From the NCBI RefSeq assembly GCF_002979915.1, contig NZ_PCQA01000002.1:372001-436000 (forward strand): a stretch of DNA of 64,000 bases, given 5' to 3'. Source of the stretch: Arthrobacter sp. MYb213. Lineage in GTDB: Bacteria > Actinomycetota > Actinomycetes > Actinomycetales > Micrococcaceae. Of this stretch, positions 1 to 8,307 are shown one piece after another (position 1 is the first letter of the stretch; each line of letters starts with the position of its first letter). The notes under the pieces are model-generated. The model had not been told where the DNA came from. It worked only from the letters and a program-made list of their open reading frames with translations, and did not search any database. Made by a program: the position numbers and the translations under genes.

Positions 1-120
1 AGTGGCATCGCTGATTGCCAGCCTATGTTTACGTTCGGTAGTTACCGGGCCCATGCGTAAGCCTCGGGCGTAGTCCTTAAGCGTCTGTCTGTCTGGGGTC
101 TGAGACAACGGTTGCCTCAT
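1..120 (-). CDS. Partial unrecognised reading frame at left edge
   Basis: An open frame runs off the left edge of the window. The only start in view is an ATG ending at 120, giving 40 codons that begin MRQPLSQTPDRQTLKDYARG. The same frame stays open upstream of that ATG to a TAG near 197 and there encodes four cysteines and a histidine (KDCPAEDKNHCAQGLWCG), with no start codon among them. That looks more like the inside of a zinc-binding coding region than a promoter, so this may be the remnant of a larger gene, possibly a transposase, or chance. No Shine-Dalgarno sequence precedes the ATG. I do not recognise the family. Confidence 0.25.
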   Translation of the reverse strand, partial: MRQPLSQTPDRQTLKDYARGLRMGPVTTERKHRLAISDAT

Positions 121-228
121 CTTGGCACCGCACCAGAGTCCTTGCGCACAATGGTTCTTGTCTTCGGCAGGGCAATCTTTGGCCGTGTAGCCCTAAGGTG
201 AGCCACGCAAGGCTACGGGAAAGAAAGT

Positions 229-1248
229 TTATACTCGGTTCATTTTGGAGTGCAGAATTGCCGCAGCACGCTGGGAATCTGAGATGGTGACCGCAAAACG
301 CTTGCCATTTTTCAGGTCAAAAGACAGCCCCTCACCGCGGTGTAGCACTACCGCCGAACCGCCCGGGAAGAAGCGCCATCCCCAGCCGCTCCATTCCATC
401 GGCGAGATTTCTTCACTGCGCACTTCCTTGATCTGATCTACGGAAATGGTGCGTAGCGGGAAAGCGAAGATTGCCGATGAAACACGAACTTGATCTTCGG
501 TGATTCGTACCCGGATCTTACACAGGCCCAGAATCAATGGAGTGAGGACCAAGACAAAAAGAGGTCCAGTAATCAGCATGATGACAGTTTCGGACTCATC
601 TTCACCTTTCAACACCGTCAGCATCAAGATGCCCATGACCAACGGGAACAGACCTAACAGCCAGAACCACCATGAGGCGCTGACAGTCTGGTTGAAACCC
701 TGCGCCGAATCTATCGTTGCTGCATTTGTGGTTGGCACCGAATCATCTTCGCCTTGAGCCTGAGCCACACGCTGGCGTCGCTTGGCCTGAGACTCCTTAA
801 CATGCTGCTGATATACCCCGGAGATCCAGACAGGAAGCAACCCAACCAACGAGGCCACAATGCTCAGTATTGTGAAACCGCCATTGAGCAGTGCCTGCGT
901 CGGGTCTCCTGCCAGGGCAGAAGGCACTGCGCAGCTGACGAACAGCCCAGCACTCGTCCATGCCGCGAGACCGCCAACAAAGAGCAGGAGGCTATGGAGC
1001 GCTGGCTTGTGTGCGAGCGAGAAAGAAGTAAACCCGAGGACCGCACCGCCAATGGCAAGCGAGATGCACACGGTGACAAAAACACGCGTATCGGTGAATC
1101 CATCAGGGTACGAGTTGCCCGACCAGTGAGTCGCGGTAATCGCTGGCAGACTGGTTCCCAGAAGTAGTCGGGTACCCAGCACTATGAGGCTCGGCAGAAC
1201 CAACAAGAGGGTAAGTAACGAGCGGTGCTTGACCTCGTAGTGTGCCAT
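229..1248 (-). CDS. DUF1648-type integral membrane protein
   Basis: A 339-residue membrane protein. The N-terminal part has a hydrophobic helix followed by an ATHWSGNSYPDGFTD segment, typical of DUF1648 proteins such as the SdpI family. Further helices lie at about residues 55-75, 85-110, 120-145, 190-210 and 220-240. A soluble C-terminal domain of about 90 residues (roughly 245-339) resembles the PH-like domains found in other membrane proteins. Homologues are often annotated as membrane proteins of unknown role, some as immunity or signal-transducing proteins. It lies downstream of the bkd operon on the same strand but is separated from it by a strong hairpin, so it is probably transcribed alone. 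The exact role is unknown. Confidence 0.7.
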   Translation of the reverse strand: MAHYEVKHRSLLTLLLVLPSLIVLGTRLLLGTSLPAITATHWSGNSYPDGFTDTRVFVTVCISLAIGGAVLGFTSFSLAHKPALHSLLLFVGGLAAWTSAGLFVSCAVPSALAGDPTQALLNGGFTILSIVASLVGLLPVWISGVYQQHVKESQAKRRQRVAQAQGEDDSVPTTNAATIDSAQGFNQTVSASWWFWLLGLFPLVMGILMLTVLKGEDESETVIMLITGPLFVLVLTPLILGLCKIRVRITEDQVRVSSAIFAFPLRTISVDQIKEVRSEEISPMEWSGWGWRFFPGGSAVVLHRGEGLSFDLKNGKRFAVTISDSQRAAAILHSKMNRV

Positions 1249-1381
1249 GGAAATAGTTTAGTCCTCGCTCTTGGGTACACGCCTAGGCAGTACGCAGTAG
1301 TCGCCGCGGCCTAGAACCTCCGGCCGAAGTATTTAGTACAGTCTAGTAAACCAGCGTTGACTTGCAAAAAATACAACGAAT

Positions 1382-1419
1382 AAAGGTATCGCCCGGCCAA
1401 TGGCCGGGCGATACCTTTT
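1382..1419 (-). terminator. Terminator of the bkd operon
   Basis: An 18-bp perfect inverted repeat (1382-1399 and 1401-1418, core GGTATCGCCCGGCC) lies just downstream of the E2 stop codon, with short A and T runs at its flanks. It separates the bkd operon from the DUF1648 gene and should stop transcription moving leftward. Confidence 0.75.
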
Positions 1420-1432
1420 GAGCTTCTGCCGA

Positions 1433-2833
1433 TTACAGGGCTACTAAGGCAGCCTTTGGATCGGTCATCGCGTCCGCGACGTAACGCAGGAAGCCTGCGG
1501 CGGTTCCGCCGTCGCCCACACGGTGGTCAAAGCTCAGGGTCAGCTCACAGATGGAGCGAACCTTGATCTTGCCGTTGACTACCCACGGCTTTTCTACGAC
1601 CCGGCCAATGCCCAGGATCGCTGCTTCTGGGTAGTTGATGATCGCTGCCGAACCGTCAACGTTGAACACCCCGTAGTTATTGATCGTGAAGGTGCTGCCC
1701 GAGAGGTCGCGGACCCCGGCCTTACCTTCGCGAGCCAAGGTGGCCAGACGAGCAAACTCTGCCGAGAGTTCTACGGCGTTGAGCTTATGCGCGTCGCGCA
1801 CGTTGGGAACAACCAGGCCGCGCTCGGTCTGCGCTGCGAAGCCCAGGTTGACGCCCTCGAAGAGGGTCTGGCGCAGTCCGCCGTCGGCTTCGGTGTCGAT
1901 GCGGCTGTTCATTTCTGGGAAACGTGCCAGCCCTGCAATGGCGAAGCGTGAGATCAGTGCGAGCATACTTGGCGCACTTCCCTGAGCTTCCTTCAACTTG
2001 CTGCGTAGCTTGAGCAGCTTGGTGACATCAACATCTACCCACACGGTTGCTTCTGGAATTTCGCGGCGCGAGGTAGACATCGCGTTAGCGATGGTGCGAC
2101 GCACCCCGGTCAGTACCTGCGAGCTTGAGACAGCAAGTCCGGTGCGTGAATCCTCACCAGCGCTCTGCGCTGCCACGACTGGGGCCTGGGCAGGCGCCAC
2201 CGGTGTAGCCGGTGCCTGAGCCGATGGCGCTGCAGCCGCCGAGCCCTGAGAGATCAGTGCTTCCACGTCACCGCGCAACACCAATCCGTCCGGTCCGGTG
2301 CCAGCGACCTGAGCGATATCCACCGAGTTTTCCTTGGCCAGCTTGCGAACCAGGGGATTGATGACCTTGGTAGCAACCGTGGTGGTCTCGCTGGAGGCGG
2401 ACGCGGTGGTAATTCCGGCGCGTGGCCGACGGCGACGGCTGGTATTGGTTTTGGCTCCACCGGTTCCATAACCGATCAGCACATTACCGCTGCCTTCGTC
2501 TTCTTCCTCAGGAACCTGCGTGCCAGCAAGTTCTTCTTCGAGGTAGGTCTGGGCGCCTTCGGCTGGCTGCTGCGCAGGCGCTTCATCCGCCCCGCCGGTA
2601 TTCACCGAGAAGAACGGCTTATCAACGAGCATCATCTGCCCGGCTTCACCGTGCAAGGTAGCGACCACACCTTCAAAAGGTGAAGGGATCTCCACCAATG
2701 ATTTGGCTGTTTCTACCTCTGCGATGGGCTGGTCAACTGCGACGGTATCCCCCGCGGCGACCATCCAACGCACCAGTTCCGCCTCGGTGAGTCCTTCACC
2801 TAGGTCGGGTAACAGAAAGGTCTTGACGCTCAA
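1433..2833 (-). CDS. bkdC: Branched-chain 2-oxoacid dehydrogenase E2 (dihydrolipoyl acyltransferase)
   Basis: This 466-residue protein transfers the acyl group made by E1 to coenzyme A in the 2-oxoacid dehydrogenase complex. A lipoyl domain occupies about residues 1-80 with the lipoylated lysine in VETAKSLVEIPS. A flexible Ala/Pro/Gln-rich linker leads to a peripheral-subunit-binding domain (INPLVRKLAKENSVDIAQVAGTG, about 160-195), then a second Ala/Pro linker and the catalytic acyltransferase domain, with active-site histidine and aspartate in SFDHRVGDGG near the C terminus. It begins 1 bp after the E1 beta stop. No E3 gene is in view, so a shared lipoamide dehydrogenase is presumed. Next to an Lrp/BkdR-type regulator, the branched-chain complex is more likely than pyruvate dehydrogenase. 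Confidence 0.88.
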   Translation of the reverse strand: MSVKTFLLPDLGEGLTEAELVRWMVAAGDTVAVDQPIAEVETAKSLVEIPSPFEGVVATLHGEAGQMMLVDKPFFSVNTGGADEAPAQQPAEGAQTYLEEELAGTQVPEEEDEGSGNVLIGYGTGGAKTNTSRRRRPRAGITTASASSETTTVATKVINPLVRKLAKENSVDIAQVAGTGPDGLVLRGDVEALISQGSAAAAPSAQAPATPVAPAQAPVVAAQSAGEDSRTGLAVSSSQVLTGVRRTIANAMSTSRREIPEATVWVDVDVTKLLKLRSKLKEAQGSAPSMLALISRFAIAGLARFPEMNSRIDTEADGGLRQTLFEGVNLGFAAQTERGLVVPNVRDAHKLNAVELSAEFARLATLAREGKAGVRDLSGSTFTINNYGVFNVDGSAAIINYPEAAILGIGRVVEKPWVVNGKIKVRSICELTLSFDHRVGDGGTAAGFLRYVADAMTDPKAALVAL

Positions 2834-2834
2834 T

Positions 2835-3917
2835 TTACGCCTCCCACTGAAGTTGATCTACCGCATCAAGGATGCGTTCGGCGCTTGGCAAGTTGTACTT
2901 TTCCAAGGTTGGTGCCGGATAAGGAATATCAAAACCGGTCACGCGCAATACCGGCGCGGCCAGCGAGTGGAAGCACCTTTCCTGCACACGGGCCACGATT
3001 TCGCTGGCTACCGAGACGAACCCTTGAGCTTCGGCCACCACGATGGCGCGCCCGGTCTTACGCACCGAGGCGCAGACGGTCTCGTCATCAAAAGGCACGA
3101 TGGTGCGGATATCGATAACTTCTAAGCTGATGCCTTCTTCGGCGGCAAGTTTTGCCGCTTCCATGGCCGTAGAGACGCTGGGACCGTAGGTGATCAACGT
3201 GGCGTCTGATCCGGCGCGAGCAATGCGCGCGGTACCTTCGGTGGTTGCGGCCCGCTTGGCTTCGTAGTCGCTGGCCAGTGCCTGCAGGTCAACCTGTTCC
3301 TTGGACCAGTAGAGCTTCTTTGGTTCAAAGAAGATCACTGGATCTGGCGAATCAATAGCTTCGCGCAGCATCAGGTAGGCGTCCTTGACGGTGGCCGGGG
3401 TGAATACCTTCAGTCCCGGGGTGTGCGCGTAGTAGGCCTCGGAGGAATCGCAGTGGTGCTCCACGCCGCCCACGCCGCCGGCGTAAGGGATGCGAATTAC
3501 CATCGGCAGGTCCACCTTGCCGCGGGTGCGGTTGTGCATCTTGGCTACGTGCGAGGCGATTTGTTCAAAGGCTGGGTATGCGAAAGCGTCAAACTGCATT
3601 TCAATGACCGGACGCATGCCGTTCATTGCCATGCCGATGGCCATGCCCACGATGCCCGATTCGGCCAAGGGGGTATCGAAGCAGCGTTCGGAACCAAAGC
3701 GTGCGGTCAGTCCGTCGGTGATGCGGAAAACGCCACCGAGGGTTCCCACATCTTCACCAAAGATGACCGTCGAGTCGTTAGCGACCAAGGCGTCTGCCAG
3801 GGCGGTATTTAGTGCCTTGCCGAAGGTGACCGGCTGATTTTGGGTTGCTGCCTTAGCAGCTGCGCGTGCGGTTGCATCGCTGACATTCGGGTTCACGTGT
3901 GATGTCGTGGCGGTCAT
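2835..3917 (-). CDS. bkdB: Branched-chain 2-oxoacid dehydrogenase E1 beta subunit
   Basis: A 360-residue transketolase-like subunit that pairs with E1 alpha to decarboxylate 2-oxoacids from leucine, isoleucine and valine using thiamine diphosphate. The N-terminal pyrimidine-binding domain shows VIFGEDVGTLGGVFRIT and the family segment FDTPLAESGIVGMAIGMAMNG. The C-terminal transketolase domain has LEVIDIRTIVPFDDETV and ends FDIPYPAPTLEKYNLPSAER. A poorly conserved Ala/Thr-rich leader of about 30 residues precedes the domain. It starts 2 bp after the E1 alpha stop, so the two are cotranscribed and probably translationally coupled. Confidence 0.9.
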   Translation of the reverse strand: MTATTSHVNPNVSDATARAAAKAATQNQPVTFGKALNTALADALVANDSTVIFGEDVGTLGGVFRITDGLTARFGSERCFDTPLAESGIVGMAIGMAMNGMRPVIEMQFDAFAYPAFEQIASHVAKMHNRTRGKVDLPMVIRIPYAGGVGGVEHHCDSSEAYYAHTPGLKVFTPATVKDAYLMLREAIDSPDPVIFFEPKKLYWSKEQVDLQALASDYEAKRAATTEGTARIARAGSDATLITYGPSVSTAMEAAKLAAEEGISLEVIDIRTIVPFDDETVCASVRKTGRAIVVAEAQGFVSVASEIVARVQERCFHSLAAPVLRVTGFDIPYPAPTLEKYNLPSAERILDAVDQLQWEA

Positions 3918-3919
3918 GG

Positions 3920-5083
3920 CTAGGCCTCCTCACGGGCTAGTTCGTCAGCCAGCAGCGCCTGCTGCTCGGCCAGCTGGGTGGTCTTGGATGCAAATACGTG
4001 CTCAAAGAGTTCACTTGGCGGGGTATTTGCGTCCTGGTTCATGCCGTCGCGTAGCTTCTTGGCGATAGCTTCGGCGCGCTCGGTGATTTTTGCTTGGGCT
4101 TCTTCGGTCAGTAGCCCGGCATCGTCGAGGTAGGCGTGCATGCGAGTGACCGGGTCCTTCGCAATCCATTCCTGAACCTCGGAGTCCTCGCGGTAGCGCT
4201 TGTCGTCATCGGCGTTGGTGTGTGCCTGCATGCGGTAGGTGTGCGCTTCGATCAGTAGCGGGCCATTGCCTTCACGGGCGAGGCGCACCGCACGGCGCAT
4301 CACGGCCATCAAGGCCATCAGGTCGTTACCGTCCACACGTTCGCCGGCCATACCGTAACCGACGGCCTTATGCGCCAGCGATGGGGCGGCACTCTGCTGC
4401 GAGAGGGGCACCGAGATGGCGTACTTATTGTTCTGTACGAAGAAAATTACCGGGAGCTTGAAGACCGCGGCGAAGTTCAGCGCCTCATGGAAGTCGCCCT
4501 CGCTGGTGGCACCGTCACCACACATGGCAACCACCACGGTGTTTTCACCGCGTAGCTTGGCCGCGTGAGCCACACCGACGCCGTGCAACAGCTGAGTGGT
4601 CAGCGGGGTGGACATGGGAGCGCAGTTATAAGCCTTTGGATCATAACCACAGTGCCATTCACCGCGGAAGCTCGTCATGACCTCCATCGGTGCCACACCC
4701 TTGGTGAGTACGGCTACGGTGTCGCGGTAGGTCGGGAAGAGCCAGTCTCCCTCTTCCAAGCACAGGGCGGCTGCCACCTGGCAGGCTTCCTGTCCGTGGC
4801 TGGAAGGGTAAACGGCCATGCGTCCCTGGCGGACCAGGGCGGAGTTCTGGTCATTAACACGGCGTCCCACGGCAAGCGCGGAGTAGGCGTCCATCAGCTC
4901 GGCTGGGCTCGGCAATGGGTACTCGTGCCCTGGTTCGGTTCCCTGGTCGCTTTCCTCGCGCAGGGATCCATCAACATTGAGCAGGTTGATCATATGCCGT
5001 GCTGGCAGCATGTAATCTTCGGGGGTAATCCCGAATTTCTTGCTGACCGAGGAGATGCGATCTTCGTGAGCTTCGGTGCTCAT
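3920..5083 (-). CDS. bkdA: Branched-chain 2-oxoacid dehydrogenase E1 alpha subunit
   Basis: The 387-residue thiamine-diphosphate-dependent alpha subunit. The cofactor motif is visible as CGDGATSEGDFHEALNFAAV followed by FFVQNNKYAISVPLS. The substrate-channel region shows PSSHGQEACQVAAALCLEEGD, and the phosphorylation-loop-like segment is EAHTYRMQAHTNADD. The frame is open further upstream, but the ATG at 5083 has GAAAGG eight bases before it and gives the usual family N terminus, so I prefer it. First gene of the three-gene bkd operon, divergent from the Lrp-type regulator at 5308. Confidence 0.9.
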   Translation of the reverse strand: MSTEAHEDRISSVSKKFGITPEDYMLPARHMINLLNVDGSLREESDQGTEPGHEYPLPSPAELMDAYSALAVGRRVNDQNSALVRQGRMAVYPSSHGQEACQVAAALCLEEGDWLFPTYRDTVAVLTKGVAPMEVMTSFRGEWHCGYDPKAYNCAPMSTPLTTQLLHGVGVAHAAKLRGENTVVVAMCGDGATSEGDFHEALNFAAVFKLPVIFFVQNNKYAISVPLSQQSAAPSLAHKAVGYGMAGERVDGNDLMALMAVMRRAVRLAREGNGPLLIEAHTYRMQAHTNADDDKRYREDSEVQEWIAKDPVTRMHAYLDDAGLLTEEAQAKITERAEAIAKKLRDGMNQDANTPPSELFEHVFASKTTQLAEQQALLADELAREEA

Positions 5084-5307
5084 GCCATCACGCCTTTCGT
5101 TTTCTGGTTGAGTGCTAAGAAACGACGTCTTGTGACTCAACTCACCCAAACATCATTTGTCATTAATTATGCGCAGTCGGATCATTTTGTATCCAGTCCG
5201 CTTCAAAATCGTAGAAAGTTGAGCATAGGATACGTATACTTGTAGACGATTAGTACGTTCAAAATGGGTTTGGCGAATTCTCGTCCTACCCCCTGCAAGG
5301 AGAACAA
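5084..5307. promoter_or_regulatory. Divergent promoter region between bkdA and the Lrp-type regulator
   Basis: This A/T-rich 224-bp gap separates two divergent genes and must hold both promoters. It contains an 8-bp palindrome ATACGTAT at 5230-5237 inside a longer near-symmetric stretch, a reasonable candidate for Lrp/BkdR binding. Family knowledge says such regulators commonly bind the shared intergenic region; the exact operator is my inference. Confidence 0.5.
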
Positions 5308-5760
5308 ATGGCCGCGGATGCGGAACTAAAGCTGGACGATGTTGACCGGGCGATCCTGGCCGAGCTGACCAATGACGGTCGGCAATCGGTGACCACGGTA
5401 GCCCAGCGCGTCCACGTTTCTCGGGCACACGCGTATTCACGCATCGCAAAGCTCCAAGATGCCGGGGTTATTACCCGGTATACCGCGGTAATCGATCCGG
5501 TCAAAGCAGGGTTGAAGGCCAGCGCCTACGTGACGTTGAAACTGCGTCAGCACTCCTGGCGGGAACTACGAGACCACCTCGCCGCGATTCCCGAGGTGCA
5601 GCATATTGGACTGGTCGGTGGAAACTTTGATGTGATTCTTTTGGTTCGCGCCAAAGACAATTTGGACTTACGCCGCGTTGTTTTTGAACAATTGCAATCT
5701 TTGCCGACGGTGCTTGATACCCAGACTTTATTGATCTTCGAAGACTCAGATACGCGCTAA
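5308..5760 (+). CDS. bkdR: Lrp/AsnC-family transcriptional regulator, probable bkd regulator
   Basis: A 150-residue regulator with an N-terminal winged helix-turn-helix (about residues 10-60, including QSVTTVAQRVHVSRAHAYSR and LQDAGVITRYTAVID) and a C-terminal RAM/AsnC ligand domain (about 65-145, with HIGLVGGNFDVILLVRAKDN). Family members sense amino acids or 2-oxoacids and form octamers. The ATG at 5308 has AAGGAG at ideal spacing. Its divergence from the bkdABC operon strongly suggests that it controls branched-chain amino-acid catabolism in response to leucine, isoleucine, valine or their keto acids. Whether it activates or represses cannot be read from sequence. Confidence 0.85.
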   Translation: MAADAELKLDDVDRAILAELTNDGRQSVTTVAQRVHVSRAHAYSRIAKLQDAGVITRYTAVIDPVKAGLKASAYVTLKLRQHSWRELRDHLAAIPEVQHIGLVGGNFDVILLVRAKDNLDLRRVVFEQLQSLPTVLDTQTLLIFEDSDTR

Positions 5761-5771
5761 GCGCTGGTATG

Positions 5772-5813
5772 ACAAAGCAGGCGAGACGGAACCTTCCGTC
5801 TCGCCTGCTTTGT
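5772..5813. terminator. Bidirectional terminator between bkdR and paaG
   Basis: A perfect 20-bp inverted repeat (5772-5791 and 5794-5813, core GCAGGCGAGACGG) with only two unpaired bases lies between convergent genes, ending 8 bp from the paaG stop. ACAAA/TTTGT ends give it use in both directions. Confidence 0.85.
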
Positions 5814-5821
5814 TTAGGCTT

Positions 5822-6607
5822 CTAGTTTCCGCCGGTAAAGACCGGTGGCCGCTTTTCTTGGAAGGATTTGAATCCTTCGGCGTAGTCACTCGTGTCGCAC
5901 AAGGCTGCTTGCGCCTTATTTTCCGTGCGCATCGAGGCCCATAGTCCTGCGCGCTCGTCGCGGATCTGCGCCACCAGCTGCTTCGAGGCGACGAACGCTT
6001 GGGTAGCGCCCTGCGCCACCTTGGCGATAATTTCTTCGCTGCGCTCTACCAGTTCCTCTGCCGGGAATGCCCGGGAGAAGAGCCCCGAACGTACCGCTTC
6101 GGCACCGGAGATCAGTTCCGCGGTGTAGATCATGTCCAGCGTGCGGTGTGCCCCGAGACGCTCGGTGAACAGCCAGTGTCCGCCGGAGTCGAGGGTCGCG
6201 CCAAGGTTTGCAAACGGAGAACCAATCTTTGCATTCTCTGCCACGTAGACCACGTCGGTGGCCACCGCTAGGCCAAGGCCCACACCAAGACAAGCACCTT
6301 GCACAATGGCAAAGGTGGGTGCCGGGAAGCTAGACATCTTCTCCAGCAACGGCTGGACTAGTCCGTCAAGGTAACCCATGACGTCGTCGTCAGCCGGGTT
6401 TACTCCTGAGATGTCGCGTCCCGCGCAGAACCCACGGCCTTCGCCGCGTAGCACTAGGGCGCGTACCGTGCCCTCGGTGACCCCAACAGCGGCCTTGTCA
6501 TAGGCTTCGGAGAGTTCTTGCAAGCCGGCTGGATCCAAAGAGTTCATCTTCTTTGGAGCATTAAGCGTTACGGTGGCGATGCCTTCGCTGATGCTAAGTT
6601 CAATCAT
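5822..6607 (-). CDS. paaG: Probable 1,2-epoxyphenylacetyl-CoA isomerase (crotonase family)
   Basis: A 261-residue crotonase-fold enzyme. Oxyanion-hole segments are GRGFCAGRDISG and QGACLGVGLGLAVATD. The two glutamates that catalyse hydration in enoyl-CoA hydratases are replaced, by Gly in GVGLGLAVA and Phe in GSPFANLG, while an Asp is present in TLDSGGHW. As I recall E. coli PaaG, it has the same pattern (F in place of Glu and DCGG), which fits isomerisation of ring-1,2-epoxyphenylacetyl-CoA to oxepin-CoA rather than simple hydration. It is the last gene of the paaABCDE-G unit, 10 bp after the paaE stop, which supports the assignment. The exact substrate is inferred. Confidence 0.82.
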   Translation of the reverse strand: MIELSISEGIATVTLNAPKKMNSLDPAGLQELSEAYDKAAVGVTEGTVRALVLRGEGRGFCAGRDISGVNPADDDVMGYLDGLVQPLLEKMSSFPAPTFAIVQGACLGVGLGLAVATDVVYVAENAKIGSPFANLGATLDSGGHWLFTERLGAHRTLDMIYTAELISGAEAVRSGLFSRAFPAEELVERSEEIIAKVAQGATQAFVASKQLVAQIRDERAGLWASMRTENKAQAALCDTSDYAEGFKSFQEKRPPVFTGGN

Positions 6608-6617
6608 CTGTTATCCC

Positions 6618-7778
6618 CTAGGAGTCGAAGTTGACGCTGAGCTTGTCGCTGGTTGGGTGCGACTGGCAGGTCAGGATGTAGCCGGCTTCAACTTCTTCCG
6701 GTTCCAGTGCATAGTTCTCCGACATGTTCACCGAGCCGGAGGTGACCTTTGCGCGGCAGGTGCCGCACACGCCTCCAGCACAAGCAAACGGAACATCTTG
6801 GCGGACTCGAAGGGCGGCGTTTAGCACCGTTTCGTTTGCACGCACTGGAGACTTCACCTCACCTTGCAACCCGTCTAGGGTGAAAGTGATTTCGAAGCTC
6901 TTCTCGTTTTCGTCCACCAATACCGGGCGTCCCACCTGTCCCTGCGGACGGTTCGGCTCACCGGTGCTAAATAGCTCAAAGCGGACCTTGTCGGCCGGGA
7001 CCTCAAGAACCTTGAGTTCATCACGGACCATCTGCACCAGTTCGAATGGTCCACAAAGGAACCACTCGTCAACCTTTGGCGCCTGCAGCACGTTGTTGAG
7101 CAAGGCCGAAAGCTTCTCGGCGTCGATACGTCCGGAAAGCAACGGAGAGATCCGCTGTTCACGGCTGAGCACGTGGTGCAGTGCCAGGCGTGAGGGGTAG
7201 CGGTCCTTAAGATCTGCCAGTTCCTCCAGGAACATCACGTCCATGGCGGCCTTGTTGGCATAGATCAAATCAAAGCGGGTGTTCTCATTGGCTGCCAAGA
7301 TGGTGCGTGCAATCGCCAGCACCGGGGTGATGCCACTGCCTGCGGCCACCGCAACGAACTGGTCCTGGTTCACGGTATCTACCGAGGAAGGATCATTCAT
7401 TCCGGTGAGCTTGTGCTTGGAAATGAATGCACCGGTAGGGCTCATCACATCAATCTGGTCCCCGGCTACGAGTTCCTCGTTGGCCCAGGTAGAGAATTGT
7501 CCGCCAAGATCCTTCTTGATGGCTACCTTGATCTGCACACCGGTGGGAGCGGCACAGATGGAGTAAGAACGGCGAACCTCGACGAGTTCACCTTCTGCGT
7601 TTGGCAGTTCCTTACGCAATGCCACGTACTGACCGGCAACGTAATCGAAGTCTGTGGAAAGTTCTTCGGGAATCGCGAAGCTTACTTCGATCGAGTCCTT
7701 GGTTAGCCGGCGCACCTCGGAAACCGTGAGCCGGTGGAAGGTGGCCCGACGACGGGTGGGAATAGTTTGTTCGCTCAT
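6618..7778 (-). CDS. paaE: Phenylacetyl-CoA epoxidase reductase component PaaE
   Basis: A 386-residue flavin/iron-sulfur reductase that passes electrons from NAD(P)H to the diiron PaaA subunit. The N-terminal FAD-binding domain carries RRSYSICAAPTG, the NAD(P)-binding part carries AAGSGITPVLAIARTIL, and a C-terminal plant-type 2Fe-2S domain carries its four cysteines in PFACAGGVCGTCRAKV and LTCQSHP. The frame opens further upstream, but ATG 7778 overlaps the paaD stop by 4 bp (ATGA) and follows AAGGTG, so translation is coupled. Family length is about 350-390 residues. Confidence 0.93.
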   Translation of the reverse strand: MSEQTIPTRRRATFHRLTVSEVRRLTKDSIEVSFAIPEELSTDFDYVAGQYVALRKELPNAEGELVEVRRSYSICAAPTGVQIKVAIKKDLGGQFSTWANEELVAGDQIDVMSPTGAFISKHKLTGMNDPSSVDTVNQDQFVAVAAGSGITPVLAIARTILAANENTRFDLIYANKAAMDVMFLEELADLKDRYPSRLALHHVLSREQRISPLLSGRIDAEKLSALLNNVLQAPKVDEWFLCGPFELVQMVRDELKVLEVPADKVRFELFSTGEPNRPQGQVGRPVLVDENEKSFEITFTLDGLQGEVKSPVRANETVLNAALRVRQDVPFACAGGVCGTCRAKVTSGSVNMSENYALEPEEVEAGYILTCQSHPTSDKLSVNFDS

Positions 7779-8272
7779 GAAAGCACCTTGAAGTAGTCGA
7801 AGGGTTCTAAACAGCCTTTGCAGGTGTACAACGCCTTGCAGGAGGTCGAGGCGAAACGCGCAAGCTCTCGGGTATTTAGCGAGTGGCACCGCGGGCATTT
7901 AACGCTGATGCCCAGGGTCACCCGTCCGCTGTGGCCGGTGCCGGTAGGCGGCGCAATCCCGTATTCTTCGAGTTTGCGTTTACCGTCCTCGGTCATCCAG
8001 TCGGTAGACCAGGCTGGGGTCAGTACCAGCTTGACGTCTACCTTCTCGATTCCTGCCTCACCGAATGCAAGGTAGAGGTCTTGGGTGATCACGTCCATGG
8101 CTGGGCAACCCGAGTAGGTCGGGGTGATGATGACCTGGACGCTGCCGTCTTCGTTGGCGTTGACCTCACGCAGAATGCCTAGGTCCGCAATGGAAAGCAC
8201 TGGGATTTCTGGGTCGGTCACTTTAGCGGCGATGCTAAAGAGTTCCTCGGCGTTAGTCATGACGTTGTTCAA
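7775..8272 (-). CDS. paaD: Phenylacetyl-CoA epoxidase assembly protein PaaD
   Basis: A 165-residue protein needed for maturation of the epoxidase, related to the MIP18/SufT iron-sulfur assembly family. The N-terminal domain shows VTDPEIPVLSIADLGILREV and TPTYSGCPAMDVI. A C-terminal zinc-ribbon-like part has paired cysteines in CPRCHSLNT and CKALYTCKGC. The best start is an unusual TTG at 8272, eight bases after a strong AAGGGAG. ATG 8260 is the alternative but lies about 20 bases from that site. Its stop overlaps the start of paaE. Confidence 0.9.
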   Translation of the reverse strand: MNNVMTNAEELFSIAAKVTDPEIPVLSIADLGILREVNANEDGSVQVIITPTYSGCPAMDVITQDLYLAFGEAGIEKVDVKLVLTPAWSTDWMTEDGKRKLEEYGIAPPTGTGHSGRVTLGISVKCPRCHSLNTRELARFASTSCKALYTCKGCLEPFDYFKVLS

Positions 8273-8307
8273 GACTGTTGCTCCCTTCAAACGGATTAGG
8301 GAATCGG

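Noticed and set aside
2254-2661. Arg/Pro-rich frames overlapping the E2 gene
   Set aside because: They are shadows of the Ala/Pro linker region read in other frames.
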